A DNA stretch of 16,030 bases from Ruminococcaceae bacterium UBA7217 (GCA_002490425.1 DKTZ01000049.1:1-16030), one strand, 5' to 3'. Positions 7,533 through 15,073 are shown, counted from the first letter of the stretch. Notes: generated from the sequence alone by a model not told the origin. A program made the numbers and translations.

Positions 7533-8735
7533 ATGAAAAGAGACAATGATATTGAATTTACAAACGAACCGCAAAAAAGCACTAATACCGAAAAAGCTAA
7601 ATCAGTAGGTAAAAAGCCTGGTGATAAAAAGAAGAAAAAGAAAAAGCTTTTGGCTGTGCTCATTCCCATTTCGATTTTACTGATTTTGGTAATTGTTGTT
7701 ACACTGTTTATAAATCATAAATTAGGTCTTATAAATTACGGCGACGGTCTTAATTACACACTTAATACAGACCAGTCATTTACTGAAGACGAAACTATTG
7801 ATTTCGGTGAGATTGACGATGTTACAGGAAATACCTATAAGGATATTCTTAAAAATTGGGCACTCACAACAGATGCGAAAAAATTGAGCGATAAAAATGT
7901 TTTGAATGTTTTGCTTGTCGGCAGTGACGCCTCTGCGAAATCAAAGGGACGTGCCGATGTTATGGAAAACGGCAATACAGACGTTATGATGATCGTTTCA
8001 ATAAACACAAAGAATAAAACAATTAAGCTTGTTTCAATTATGCGTGACAGTTACCTTTATTTAAAGGGCTACGACCATTTCTCAAAGCTAAATGCCGCTT
8101 GCGCAAACGGCGGTCCTGCATATCTTGTCGATGTTATTGAGGACTCCTATAAAATTGAGATTGACGGTTATGTAATGGTAGATTTCGACACATTTATTCA
8201 GTGCATTGACATTGTGGGCGGTGTTACTGTAGATGTTCCGCAAAGCATCGGTGTAAAACACAGCATACCTTACGGTAACGGTGTTACACTTAACGGTGAA
8301 CAGGCGCTTAAATTCTGCCGTGAGAGATATGTTTATGCTGATGCAGACGTTTCAAGAACAAGAAATCAGCGTATGGTAATAAATTCTCTTATAAACAAGT
8401 GTAAATCTGCTTCGTTAACAACGATTAACAGCATTCTTGATACCGTTCTTGCTAATGTTCATACATCTTTCCGCAAAAAAGATATTGTAAATTATATGAC
8501 AAAAGCAGTTTCTGACGGTTGGGCAAATTACGAAGTTTCGCAAAGAACAATGCCCACGGCTGATGCACGGTTCGGCTATCAGGGTTCAGAATGGATTTGG
8601 GTTATTGACTATCCGCTTGCGGCGCAAAAGCTTCAAAAAGAGCTTTACGGGACAACCAATATTGTATTGGAAGAAAACCGTGTAACAGCAATAACAGTTA
8701 TGGGCGGTTATGTTACTGAGGATAAGGGCGACTAA
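7533..8735 (+). CDS. LytR-CpsA-Psr (LCP) family cell-wall ligase
   Basis: LCP proteins transfer undecaprenyl-linked glycopolymers such as teichoic acid or capsule onto peptidoglycan on the outer face of the membrane. This 400-residue protein has a short cytoplasmic tail with a run of seven lysines (32-38), one membrane anchor (about 39-61) and an external LCP domain (about 122-295). Family landmarks are LNVLLVGSD at 124-132, NTDVMMIVSIN at 148-158, SIMRDSYL at 168-175, KLNAACANGG at 185-194 and the arginine-rich RERYVYADADVSRTRNQR at 263-280. The arginines and acidic residues expected for pyrophosphate and metal binding are present. The start has no close ribosome site, but an in-frame TAA at 7512-7514 leaves no better upstream choice. 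The specific polymer handled cannot be told from sequence. Confidence 0.92.
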   Translation: MKRDNDIEFTNEPQKSTNTEKAKSVGKKPGDKKKKKKKLLAVLIPISILLILVIVVTLFINHKLGLINYGDGLNYTLNTDQSFTEDETIDFGEIDDVTGNTYKDILKNWALTTDAKKLSDKNVLNVLLVGSDASAKSKGRADVMENGNTDVMMIVSINTKNKTIKLVSIMRDSYLYLKGYDHFSKLNAACANGGPAYLVDVIEDSYKIEIDGYVMVDFDTFIQCIDIVGGVTVDVPQSIGVKHSIPYGNGVTLNGEQALKFCRERYVYADADVSRTRNQRMVINSLINKCKSASLTTINSILDTVLANVHTSFRKKDIVNYMTKAVSDGWANYEVSQRTMPTADARFGYQGSEWIWVIDYPLAAQKLQKELYGTTNIVLEENRVTAITVMGGYVTEDKGD

Positions 8736-8747
8736 GGAGGCCTTTTA

Positions 8748-9875
8748 ATGGATAACTATCCAAACGGACAATTTAATAATTCGCAGAACGGTAATGTAAA
8801 TAACGGGCAAAATGGGGGATTTAACGGCTTTAATCAAAATCCGCAGAATTCCCCTTACGGGAACTATTACGTTCCGCCGTATGCTCCTATTCCACCGTTT
8901 CCCGTAAATCCGCAGACGGAGCAAAAGCGCAAAGACAAAAAAATCCTTACAACTATGGGATTTTCATTCGGTCTTGCAATAATTCTGTATTTTGTATTAT
9001 CAAATGCTGTTGTAGCGATTCTCTATTTAATTTCGAGATTTTCTCCGGCGGTGGAGAGCTTTATGAGCAATCAGACGGGCTTGTATGTATTGCAGTGCTT
9101 TATGTCTGTGCTGTTTATCGGCGGTCCGTTTTTGATTTCGTATTCAATACTCAGAAAGAAAAAATATGTGGGCATTCTTCCCTACGGAACAACCTATAAC
9201 AAAAAAGCAGCCATAAGCCTTACAATGTTTTTGGCTCCCGTTATGCTCGTTTCAACAATAATTGTGAATTTAATTTCATCAATATTTCAAGATATAATGG
9301 GTATAACCTTTGAGAGCGGTATGGAGGATATGACTGCTGAGGGGCCATTGGATGCAATAATTTTAGCCATTTCGTTGGCTGTTATTCCCGCAGTTGTAGA
9401 AGAATTTTGTATAAGAGGAGTTGTACTTCAGCCGCTAAGACGTTACGGCGACAAATTTGCAATTATTATGTCAGCCGCAATTTTCTCAATACTTCACGGC
9501 AATATGGTTCAAATTCCTTATACTCTTGTTGCAGGAATATATTTAGGTTACCTTTGCGTTGCAACGGGAAGCATTTGGCCGTCAATAGTTCTTCATTTTG
9601 TCAACAATATGTTCTCGGCAGTTCAGCTTATTATCTTGAGCAATTACGGTGAAAAGGCAGGCGCCGCTGCTGTGGTGATTATGCTCGGCGTGCTTGTTGC
9701 CGTGGGAATTGCAGGCGGTCTTATTTTCTTTAATATGGGTTATAAGACTGACCTTAAAAAAGGTGTAAATACTTTAAAAACAGGTGAAAAAGTAGGCGCT
9801 GTTCTTTCAAGTCCCGCCCTTATAGTTGCAATAATATTTATGCTTATTTCAACGGTTTTGACGATTGATTTTTAA
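8748..9875 (+). CDS. CPBP family intramembrane metalloprotease (CAAX protease/Abi type)
   Basis: A multi-span membrane protein of 375 residues. Residues 1-57 form a cytoplasmic-looking tail rich in Asn, Gln, Gly and Pro; membrane segments follow from about 66 to the end. The three CPBP motifs are intact: EEFCIR (E218, E219, R223), FSILH (F246, H250) and HFVNN (H283, N287). In this family these residues form the metal-dependent active site. Bacterial members act in protein processing, bacteriocin self-immunity or signalling, and the substrate here cannot be predicted. The ribosome site AAGGAGG (8734-8740) is the best in the window and overlaps the LCP stop. The gene sits 12 nt after the LCP gene, so a cell-envelope role is plausible but unproven. 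Confidence 0.9.
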   Translation: MDNYPNGQFNNSQNGNVNNGQNGGFNGFNQNPQNSPYGNYYVPPYAPIPPFPVNPQTEQKRKDKKILTTMGFSFGLAIILYFVLSNAVVAILYLISRFSPAVESFMSNQTGLYVLQCFMSVLFIGGPFLISYSILRKKKYVGILPYGTTYNKKAAISLTMFLAPVMLVSTIIVNLISSIFQDIMGITFESGMEDMTAEGPLDAIILAISLAVIPAVVEEFCIRGVVLQPLRRYGDKFAIIMSAAIFSILHGNMVQIPYTLVAGIYLGYLCVATGSIWPSIVLHFVNNMFSAVQLIILSNYGEKAGAAAVVIMLGVLVAVGIAGGLIFFNMGYKTDLKKGVNTLKTGEKVGAVLSSPALIVAIIFMLISTVLTIDF

Positions 9876-9881
9876 AAGTAT

Positions 9882-10352
9882 ATGGAAAAAGAAGATTATA
9901 TGAAATATGCGCTCTCACTTGCGAAAATCAGTGCAGATGAGGGCGAGGTGCCTGTGGGCGCAGTGGTAGTTTGCGACGGCAACATCGTTGGCGAGGGGCG
10001 AAACCGCCGTGAAACGGTTAAAAATGCGCTTCACCATGCTGAGATTGAAGCGATAAACTCTGCCTGTGAAACTTTAGGTGGCTGGCGGCTTTGGAAATGT
10101 GATTTGTACGTTACCTTAGAGCCGTGTCCGATGTGTGCAGGCGCAATAATAAATTCAAGAATAAAGAATGTTTATTTCGGAGCATTTGACCCTAAAAACG
10201 GTGCGGTCGTGTCAAAGGCAAGGCTTTTTGATATTGATTTTACTCATAAGCCTATTTGCGAGGGCGGTTTGCTCGAAAAAGAATGTTCCGAAATATTAAC
10301 CTCGTTTTTTAAAGATTTAAGAGAAAGCAAACAGCAAAAGGAGTCCTTATGA
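9882..10352 (+). CDS. tadA: tRNA adenosine(34) deaminase TadA
   Basis: Converts adenosine to inosine at the wobble position of tRNA-Arg(ACG), letting it read three arginine codons. The 156-residue protein is a cytidine-deaminase fold with zinc ligands H52, C82 and C85 (HAE and PCPMC motifs) and catalytic E54. The GWRL segment and FGAFDPKNGAV near residues 67-70 and 100-109 are typical of TadA rather than of guanine or cytosine deaminases. ATG 9882 lacks a clear ribosome site, but the resulting N-terminus (six residues before MKYAL) matches other TadA proteins; the next ATG at 9900 is the alternative. The gene starts 6 nt after the CPBP stop, and its TGA overlaps the mnmE ATG by four bases. 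Confidence 0.95.
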   Translation: MEKEDYMKYALSLAKISADEGEVPVGAVVVCDGNIVGEGRNRRETVKNALHHAEIEAINSACETLGGWRLWKCDLYVTLEPCPMCAGAIINSRIKNVYFGAFDPKNGAVVSKARLFDIDFTHKPICEGGLLEKECSEILTSFFKDLRESKQQKESL

Positions 10353-11710
10353 GTACAATTGCCGCTATTTCAACGGGAATGGCAGCGGGCGGAATCGGAA
10401 TTGTCCGCATTTCCGGGGAAAACGCAATTAAAATTGCAGACAGTATTTTCAGTTCGGTAAGCGGCAGAAAAATTGCCGATATATCGGGCTACTGCGCACT
10501 TTACGGAAAAGCTGTTGACGGTGAAGATGTGCTTGACACTGCGGTGGCTCTTCTTTTCAGAGCGCCGAAAAGCTATACGGGTGAGGACGTTGTTGAAATT
10601 TCCTGCCACGGCGGTCTTTATATTACCAAACGGGTATTAAGAGCCGCTCTTTCGGCAGGCGCAGTCCCCGCAGAGCCGGGTGAGTTTACGAAGCGTGCCT
10701 TTCTTAACGGGAAAATGGATTTAACGGGCGCTGAATCGGTAATGAATTTAATCTCGGCGCAGGGCGAAGAGGCTGAAAAAATTGCTCTCGGTATTTTGGA
10801 GGGCGGACTTTTTAAGAAAATAAAGAAAATAAGCGATAAATTACTTTATGATATGGCACTTTTGTCCGCTTGGGTGGATTATCCTTATGAGGAAATCGAA
10901 GAGCTTTCAAGCGAAAATCTCGGCGGTGATATTAGAAATAATATAGAAAGCCTTGAAAAGTTAATAAATAACTATGACGCGGGTAAAATAATTATTGAGG
11001 GTGTTGACACGGCGATTGTGGGCAGGCCGAATGTCGGGAAGTCCACGCTGATGAACCTTCTTTCGGGTACAGACCGCTCAATAGTTACGGAAATTGCAGG
11101 TACAACCCGTGATATTGTTGAGGATACGGTAACTCTCGGCGGAATAGTGCTTCATTTGTCCGACACCGCAGGCGTAAGAGAAACTGATGACGCTGTTGAA
11201 AGCATCGGTGTTGAAAGAGCAGTGAAAAGGCTTGAAAACGCTCAGCTTGTACTTGCTGTTTTTGATGCAAGCAGACCGCTTTCGGACGACGACAGGCGGT
11301 TAATATCACTTTGTAAGAATAAAAATGCAATAGGAATTATCAATAAAACAGATTTAGTCGAAAATTATCTAACGGACGAATTAGAAGAAAATTTCCGTAA
11401 GTTAGTTTTTATCTCAGCCAAAACAGGGGACGGAAAAGACCGTCTTGAACAGGCAGTTACGGAGCTTCTCGGCACAGGAAACTTTGACACAAATGCCGCA
11501 ACACTTATAAATGAGCGTCAGCTTGAATGTTGTAAAAATGCACTGAAAGCGCTGAATGAAGCAGAAGAGGCTTTGAAAATAGGACTTACAATGGACGCAG
11601 TCACGGTCTGCCTTGACAGCGCAGTTGAAAGCTTACTCGTATTAACAGGCGAAAAAGCAACTGACTCAGTTGTTAATGAAATATTTGCACATTTTTGTGT
11701 AGGAAAATAA
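10349..11710 (+). CDS. mnmE: tRNA uridine-5-carboxymethylaminomethyl(34) synthesis GTPase MnmE
   Basis: With MnmG it installs the (carboxymethyl)aminomethyl group at U34 of several tRNAs, which supports accurate reading of purine-ending codons. The 453-residue length is normal. It has the N-terminal tetrahydrofolate-binding domain, a helical domain interrupted by the GTPase domain (GRPNVGKS at 225-232, GTTRDI, DTAG from D272, the GTPase glutamate equivalent E284, NKTD), and the C-terminal FCVGK, whose C451 is the conserved family cysteine. The start overlaps tadA (ATGA) and has AAAAGGAG at 10336-10343. In Bacillus and many Clostridia mnmE is followed by mnmG; here an mrp-type gene follows instead. 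Confidence 0.97.
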   Translation: MSTIAAISTGMAAGGIGIVRISGENAIKIADSIFSSVSGRKIADISGYCALYGKAVDGEDVLDTAVALLFRAPKSYTGEDVVEISCHGGLYITKRVLRAALSAGAVPAEPGEFTKRAFLNGKMDLTGAESVMNLISAQGEEAEKIALGILEGGLFKKIKKISDKLLYDMALLSAWVDYPYEEIEELSSENLGGDIRNNIESLEKLINNYDAGKIIIEGVDTAIVGRPNVGKSTLMNLLSGTDRSIVTEIAGTTRDIVEDTVTLGGIVLHLSDTAGVRETDDAVESIGVERAVKRLENAQLVLAVFDASRPLSDDDRRLISLCKNKNAIGIINKTDLVENYLTDELEENFRKLVFISAKTGDGKDRLEQAVTELLGTGNFDTNAATLINERQLECCKNALKALNEAEEALKIGLTMDAVTVCLDSAVESLLVLTGEKATDSVVNEIFAHFCVGK

Positions 11711-11724
11711 AAGGAGATTTAGTT

Positions 11725-12540
11725 ATGAGTTGTAACGGAAATTGCAGCAGTTGTTCGGAAAACTGCGACAGCAGAGAAAAGCAGGATTTGCACATTCCGC
11801 TTAATGAAATGAGCAGTGTTAAAAAGGTTATTGCAGTTGTAAGCGGTAAGGGCGGAGTAGGTAAAAGCCTTGTTACGTCAATGCTCGCTGTAACTGCGCA
11901 GACAATGGGCAAGCAGGCGGCGGTTCTTGACGCGGACATTACAGGACCGTCAATTCCGCAGGGATTTGGTATTCACGGCAATGCAGAGGGTGACGAAACG
12001 GGACTTTACCCCAGAGAGTCAAACCTCGGCGTTAGGGTTATGAGCGTTAATTTACTGCTTGAAAAAGAGGATCAGCCCGTTGTTTGGAGGGGTCCCGTAA
12101 TTTCGGGCGTTATTCACCAGTTCTGGCAGGAGGTTGTTTGGGGCGACGTTGATTATATGTTTGTTGATATGCCTCCCGGAACAGGCGACGTTCCGCTTAC
12201 TGTTTTCCAGAGCCTTCCCGTTGACGGTATAATCATTGTTACAACTCCTCAGGACCTTGTTACAATGATTGTTAAAAAGGCTTACAATATGGCGAAGATG
12301 ATGAACATTCCCATACTCGGCATAGTTGAAAATATGAGCTATTACGAATGTCCCGACTGCGGCAAAAAGCACAGCATTTTCGGCGAAAGCAAGCTGGACG
12401 AGGTTGCGCAGGATTTGGATATTCCCGTTCTTGCAAAGCTTCCGATTGACCCGAAAAATGCAAGCCTTGTTGACAAGGGTGCTATTGAGCTTTGCGACAG
12501 CAAACAGTTCGAGAGCATAATTAAAAGCTTAGAGGATTAA
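11725..12540 (+). CDS. Mrp/Nbp35/ApbC family Fe-S cluster carrier ATPase
   Basis: A 271-residue P-loop ATPase of the ParA/MinD superfamily thought to carry and transfer iron-sulfur clusters. The deviant Walker A GKGGVGKS is at 41-48, the switch region DMPPGTGD at 148-155, and the CPDC pair (C209, C212) that bridges a cluster at the dimer interface in this family is present. The N-terminus adds four cysteines in 16 residues (C3, C7, C10, C14), an arrangement that recalls the N-terminal cluster of eukaryotic Nbp35 with different spacing. I chose ATG 11725, preceded by AAGGAG (11711-11716), over an in-frame start inside mnmE. It is probably the last gene of the gyrA-downstream group; spoIIE converges on it. 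Confidence 0.93.
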   Translation: MSCNGNCSSCSENCDSREKQDLHIPLNEMSSVKKVIAVVSGKGGVGKSLVTSMLAVTAQTMGKQAAVLDADITGPSIPQGFGIHGNAEGDETGLYPRESNLGVRVMSVNLLLEKEDQPVVWRGPVISGVIHQFWQEVVWGDVDYMFVDMPPGTGDVPLTVFQSLPVDGIIIVTTPQDLVTMIVKKAYNMAKMMNIPILGIVENMSYYECPDCGKKHSIFGESKLDEVAQDLDIPVLAKLPIDPKNASLVDKGAIELCDSKQFESIIKSLED

Positions 12541-12620
12541 AAGTTAAAAATAATATCAAAAAAGCGGAGCACAAAAACGTACTCCGCTTAATGTTTAGCA
12601 TAATAGATGATTTTTAACTT
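12541..12620. repeat. 11-bp inverted repeat enclosing the terminator hairpin
   Basis: AAGTTAAAAAT (12541-12551) and ATTTTTAACTT (12610-12620) are perfect inverted copies and begin directly after the mrp stop. They enclose the terminator stem at 12562-12589, giving a nested structure. In the plus direction the outer arm is followed four bases later by a run of five Ts (12625-12629), so this may help end the mrp transcript. The stem is AT-rich and weak by itself. Confidence 0.6.
12558..12589 (-). terminator. Rho-independent terminator for spoIIE
   Basis: AAGCGGAG (12562-12569) pairs perfectly with CTCCGCTT (12582-12589); two more pairs form after one mismatch, leaving a small A-rich loop. Read on the minus strand, the stem is followed by six Ts (12563-12558), the textbook arrangement for ending the spoIIE transcript. 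On the plus strand no T-run directly follows, so for mrp it would be poor alone. It lies about 90 nt beyond the spoIIE stop. Confidence 0.85.
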
Positions 12621-12654
12621 AGGCTTTTTATCACATTTAGAAGAAAATCATCTA
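12604..12654. repeat. Second 11-bp inverted repeat, sharing bases with the first
   Basis: TAGATGATTTT (12604-12614) and AAAATCATCTA (12644-12654) are perfect inverted copies with a 29-nt loop. The left arm shares bases 12610-12614 with the right arm of the repeat at 12541-12620, so the two structures cannot both form fully. It lies between the spoIIE stop and its terminator. No protein-coding reading is evident here. Confidence 0.6.
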
Positions 12655-12676
12655 ATTGCTTCTTGCAAATTAAAAC

Positions 12677-14959
12677 TTATATAATTTTTATGCAGGCGAC
12701 GGTAATATCGTCGCTTTTTTCCGTCATTTTGGATTTGGCTGCGGTGCAAAGTCTTTCGGGAAGGTCGTCGGTATCGGTTGATTTTAACAACTCGTTTTTT
12801 ATTTCAGGGAGGGCAAAATCTGCCGCCCCGTCTGACATCAGCACCAGTGTATCACCCTTGTAAAGCGTACCCGAAAGCGAGCCGAACTGCGCCTCTCGCA
12901 GTATTCCGACCGGCATTGCGGAGCGTTTAATTTCACTTACCTTGCCCTTACGTTTTATGAGCGAAACGGTTGCGCCTGCTTTGTAAATAACCGCTTTACC
13001 CGTATATAAATCCAACTTTAAAATGTCGAGCGTTGCGAGGGATTCCTCACGGCTTTTAATGAGCAGTGCTGAGTTTACAAGCTTCATAGCGCACGGAAAT
13101 GAAAATCCTGCGAGGATTAGACGGGAAAAAAGACTGAGTGCCAGGGTTGAATCCACCGCCGCCCGTGAGCCTGTCCCCATTCCGTCACTGAGTACTGCCG
13201 CAAAGCCGCCTTTTCCGTCGTAAAATGCGTCAAAGCAGTCGCCGCAAATATCGCCTGAGTCAGCCGAGATTTGGTAATATTCGCATTTTACGTCAAGCTG
13301 AGGTCTTTCCCATAAAAACAGCATTTTTTGCTTTTCGCCCGTGACCGTTACGGATGACGGAAAATCCTTTTCAAGCGCCGAGCTTATGCAGTCCGAAATA
13401 TTTTCATCGGTAACAGCGCAGTCCGAGGGCAGTTCAAGATTTACAAGCGCCTTTCCCAATTCGTTTTCGCAGTATGTGGCAACCGCATTTACGCCGAGCC
13501 CCTCAACAGCACAGGAGAGCTTTGTAGAAAGTGTGGGAACGGAATGTAAATCATTTTCAAATCCGTCTAAAACATCGTTTATCATCAGGCAAAAGCTGTC
13601 GTATTGGTCGGATGTAATTTTCCTCATTTCGTTTATTCTCCCTTCCGCCGCAAAGCGTGCCGAATATGATGAATAGCTCTTGTTAAAGCTGTCGCAAAGC
13701 GACATAATTCTTATGCATTTTGACGATATAAACGGCGGCGAGGCAGACGGAGTAATGCTTCCGTTTTTTCTGACTGTTTCAAGCATTTCGTCAAAACCTT
13801 CAACCGTTTTTGATATTTCTCTGCCCCAACAGCTGCCGTATCCGCCGCAGCCTGAGCAAACAGAGTCACGCACTCGAAGGTAGACCCCTGCGGTGTCGGC
13901 AGGAGCTTTTTGGGAGAGCATTTCAGAAACCTTTAGAACAGTGGATTTGGTATGTGAAAGTGCGTCGCCGATAAGTCTTAAACGCTGTTTCAGTATTACA
14001 CTGTCCTCTGAGTCCTCGGATTTTAATGACAGCGCCGCTTTAATTTTTTTAAGTGCCTTTTTGGGGATAATTATGAAAATCACAGATGCCGCCGCCGATT
14101 CAACAAGCAGACCTATCTTGTCCGTTCCTCCGCCAAGGTAAACAAAGGACGCACCGTAAGCAAAAATGTATGCCATTGCGCATAAAAATTTGCCCGAATA
14201 TGAAAAAAGTCCTGCGAAAAGCCCCGCAATGCTGAATGAAAAGCTTAATGGGTTGCCGCCCGCAAAAAATGCGCCCACACTGCCGCCTATTCCCGTCAGT
14301 GCACCTCCGCTCTCGTGGAAGAGATATGCAAAAATAATTATGCACAGCGAACCGCCGATTCCGCCTACCGATACGCCGTAAAAACGAAGCCGTGTAAGCG
14401 AAGAAAAAATGATGACTGCGGAAATTGAAAGAGCCGTTAAATCCTTGGGCAAAAGCTGTGTGTTTTCCCGAACTTTTTTAAAGGAATGAGTCGCAAGCGA
14501 GAAGAAATATGCTCCGCCGAATGAGGCAATGCTCCCCGCAACTGTGGAAAACAGCAGCTTTGAATTAAACGGAGAAATTATCATTACCGCTGCACCCGTT
14601 GAGGCTACTGAAAATGCCGAAATAAGAGCCGGTAATATAATGCTGTCCCGTTTCCCGGGGAAAGTGTGCAGATACGCTCTTAAAATAAAGACGATAAAGG
14701 TTGCCATTGCAAAGCGGAACGAGTTTACGTATTCGCTTGATATTAAATAGCCGAAAATACTTCCCAAAACAGAAGGAAGCAGATATTTTCTTTTACAGCC
14801 TGCGCAGAAAGATAGAGCGAGTGGCGAAATTATTTCGCTTTTCCCTGAGGCAAGAAGGGCGGCAACGCCGAAGAATACACCTTGGGTTAACGCACTTTTA
14901 AAAAGGATGGGAACCTTTACGGTTTCTTCGCCTGCAAATTCAATTTTTCGGTCTTCCAT
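12677..14959 (-). CDS. spoIIE: Stage II sporulation protein E, membrane-bound PP2C phosphatase
   Basis: SpoIIE dephosphorylates the anti-anti-sigma factor SpoIIAA at the polar septum, which frees sigma-F in the forespore, and it binds FtsZ. This 760-residue protein has many membrane segments (about residues 20-305), a middle regulatory region, and a C-terminal PP2C-type phosphatase with SDGMGTG at 591-597, SDGAAD at 709-714 and SDDITV at 749-754; the metal-binding aspartates are present. A cysteine cluster, CSGC then C (368, 371, 377), lies in the region after the membrane part. ATG at 14959 follows AGGTGA with good spacing; an upstream in-frame TTG at 14974 would overlap the ribosome site. 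It is somewhat shorter than B. subtilis SpoIIE (about 827). It converges on mrp and is divergent from the MinD-like gene. Confidence 0.95.
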   Translation of the reverse strand: MEDRKIEFAGEETVKVPILFKSALTQGVFFGVAALLASGKSEIISPLALSFCAGCKRKYLLPSVLGSIFGYLISSEYVNSFRFAMATFIVFILRAYLHTFPGKRDSIILPALISAFSVASTGAAVMIISPFNSKLLFSTVAGSIASFGGAYFFSLATHSFKKVRENTQLLPKDLTALSISAVIIFSSLTRLRFYGVSVGGIGGSLCIIIFAYLFHESGGALTGIGGSVGAFFAGGNPLSFSFSIAGLFAGLFSYSGKFLCAMAYIFAYGASFVYLGGGTDKIGLLVESAAASVIFIIIPKKALKKIKAALSLKSEDSEDSVILKQRLRLIGDALSHTKSTVLKVSEMLSQKAPADTAGVYLRVRDSVCSGCGGYGSCWGREISKTVEGFDEMLETVRKNGSITPSASPPFISSKCIRIMSLCDSFNKSYSSYSARFAAEGRINEMRKITSDQYDSFCLMINDVLDGFENDLHSVPTLSTKLSCAVEGLGVNAVATYCENELGKALVNLELPSDCAVTDENISDCISSALEKDFPSSVTVTGEKQKMLFLWERPQLDVKCEYYQISADSGDICGDCFDAFYDGKGGFAAVLSDGMGTGSRAAVDSTLALSLFSRLILAGFSFPCAMKLVNSALLIKSREESLATLDILKLDLYTGKAVIYKAGATVSLIKRKGKVSEIKRSAMPVGILREAQFGSLSGTLYKGDTLVLMSDGAADFALPEIKNELLKSTDTDDLPERLCTAAKSKMTEKSDDITVACIKII

Positions 14960-15023
14960 TTTCTCACCTCGCAAAATAAAGCAAATTTTAGACTATGCGT
15001 CATTATTTCTTTGTGTACAGTCT

Positions 15024-15056
15024 ATTATACTTGTCCTGTCTGAATTTTTTTGCCGA
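15024..15056 (-). promoter_or_regulatory. Likely Spo0A-controlled spoIIE promoter
   Basis: On the minus strand a perfect -10 TATAAT occupies 15029-15024. No good -35 exists at 16-18 bp, but TCGGCA (15056-15051; four of six bases match TTGACA) lies exactly 21 bp upstream. Spo0A-activated sigma-A promoters in B. subtilis, including spoIIE and spoIIG, are known for such overlong spacers. The 0A-box-like TGCCGAA (15051-15057) covers this -35 position, as expected for direct activation by phosphorylated Spo0A. Assignment is by sequence and analogy only. Confidence 0.6.
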
Positions 15057-15073
15057 AATCGGACAGGCACAAG
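15030..15073. repeat. Imperfect inverted repeat around the 0A-like box
   Basis: CTTGTCCTGTCTGA (15030-15043) pairs with TCGGACAGGCACAAG (15059-15073): 14 pairs including one T-G wobble, with a single bulged C at 15068. The loop contains the 0A-like box. No T-run follows on either strand, so it is not an obvious terminator. It ends exactly one base before the spoIIE -10, which suggests an operator for a dimeric regulator or a cruciform-prone site. Confidence 0.6.

Noticed and set aside
11695..11724. Earlier in-frame start for the Mrp protein inside mnmE
   Set aside because: ATG 11725 has AAGGAG at the right distance and yields the usual Met-Ser-Cys type N-terminus.
13341..13676. A 111-codon plus-strand open frame within spoIIE
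   Set aside because: It is a shadow of the SpoIIE coding strand, with a Ser/Phe-rich composition typical of antisense reading.
14960..14974. Upstream TTG start for SpoIIE
   Set aside because: It would overlap the AGGTGA ribosome site that serves the ATG at 14959.
15030..15073. Reading the inverted repeat as a transcription terminator
   Set aside because: Neither strand has a T-run after the stem, and it lies between divergent genes where no transcript should end.
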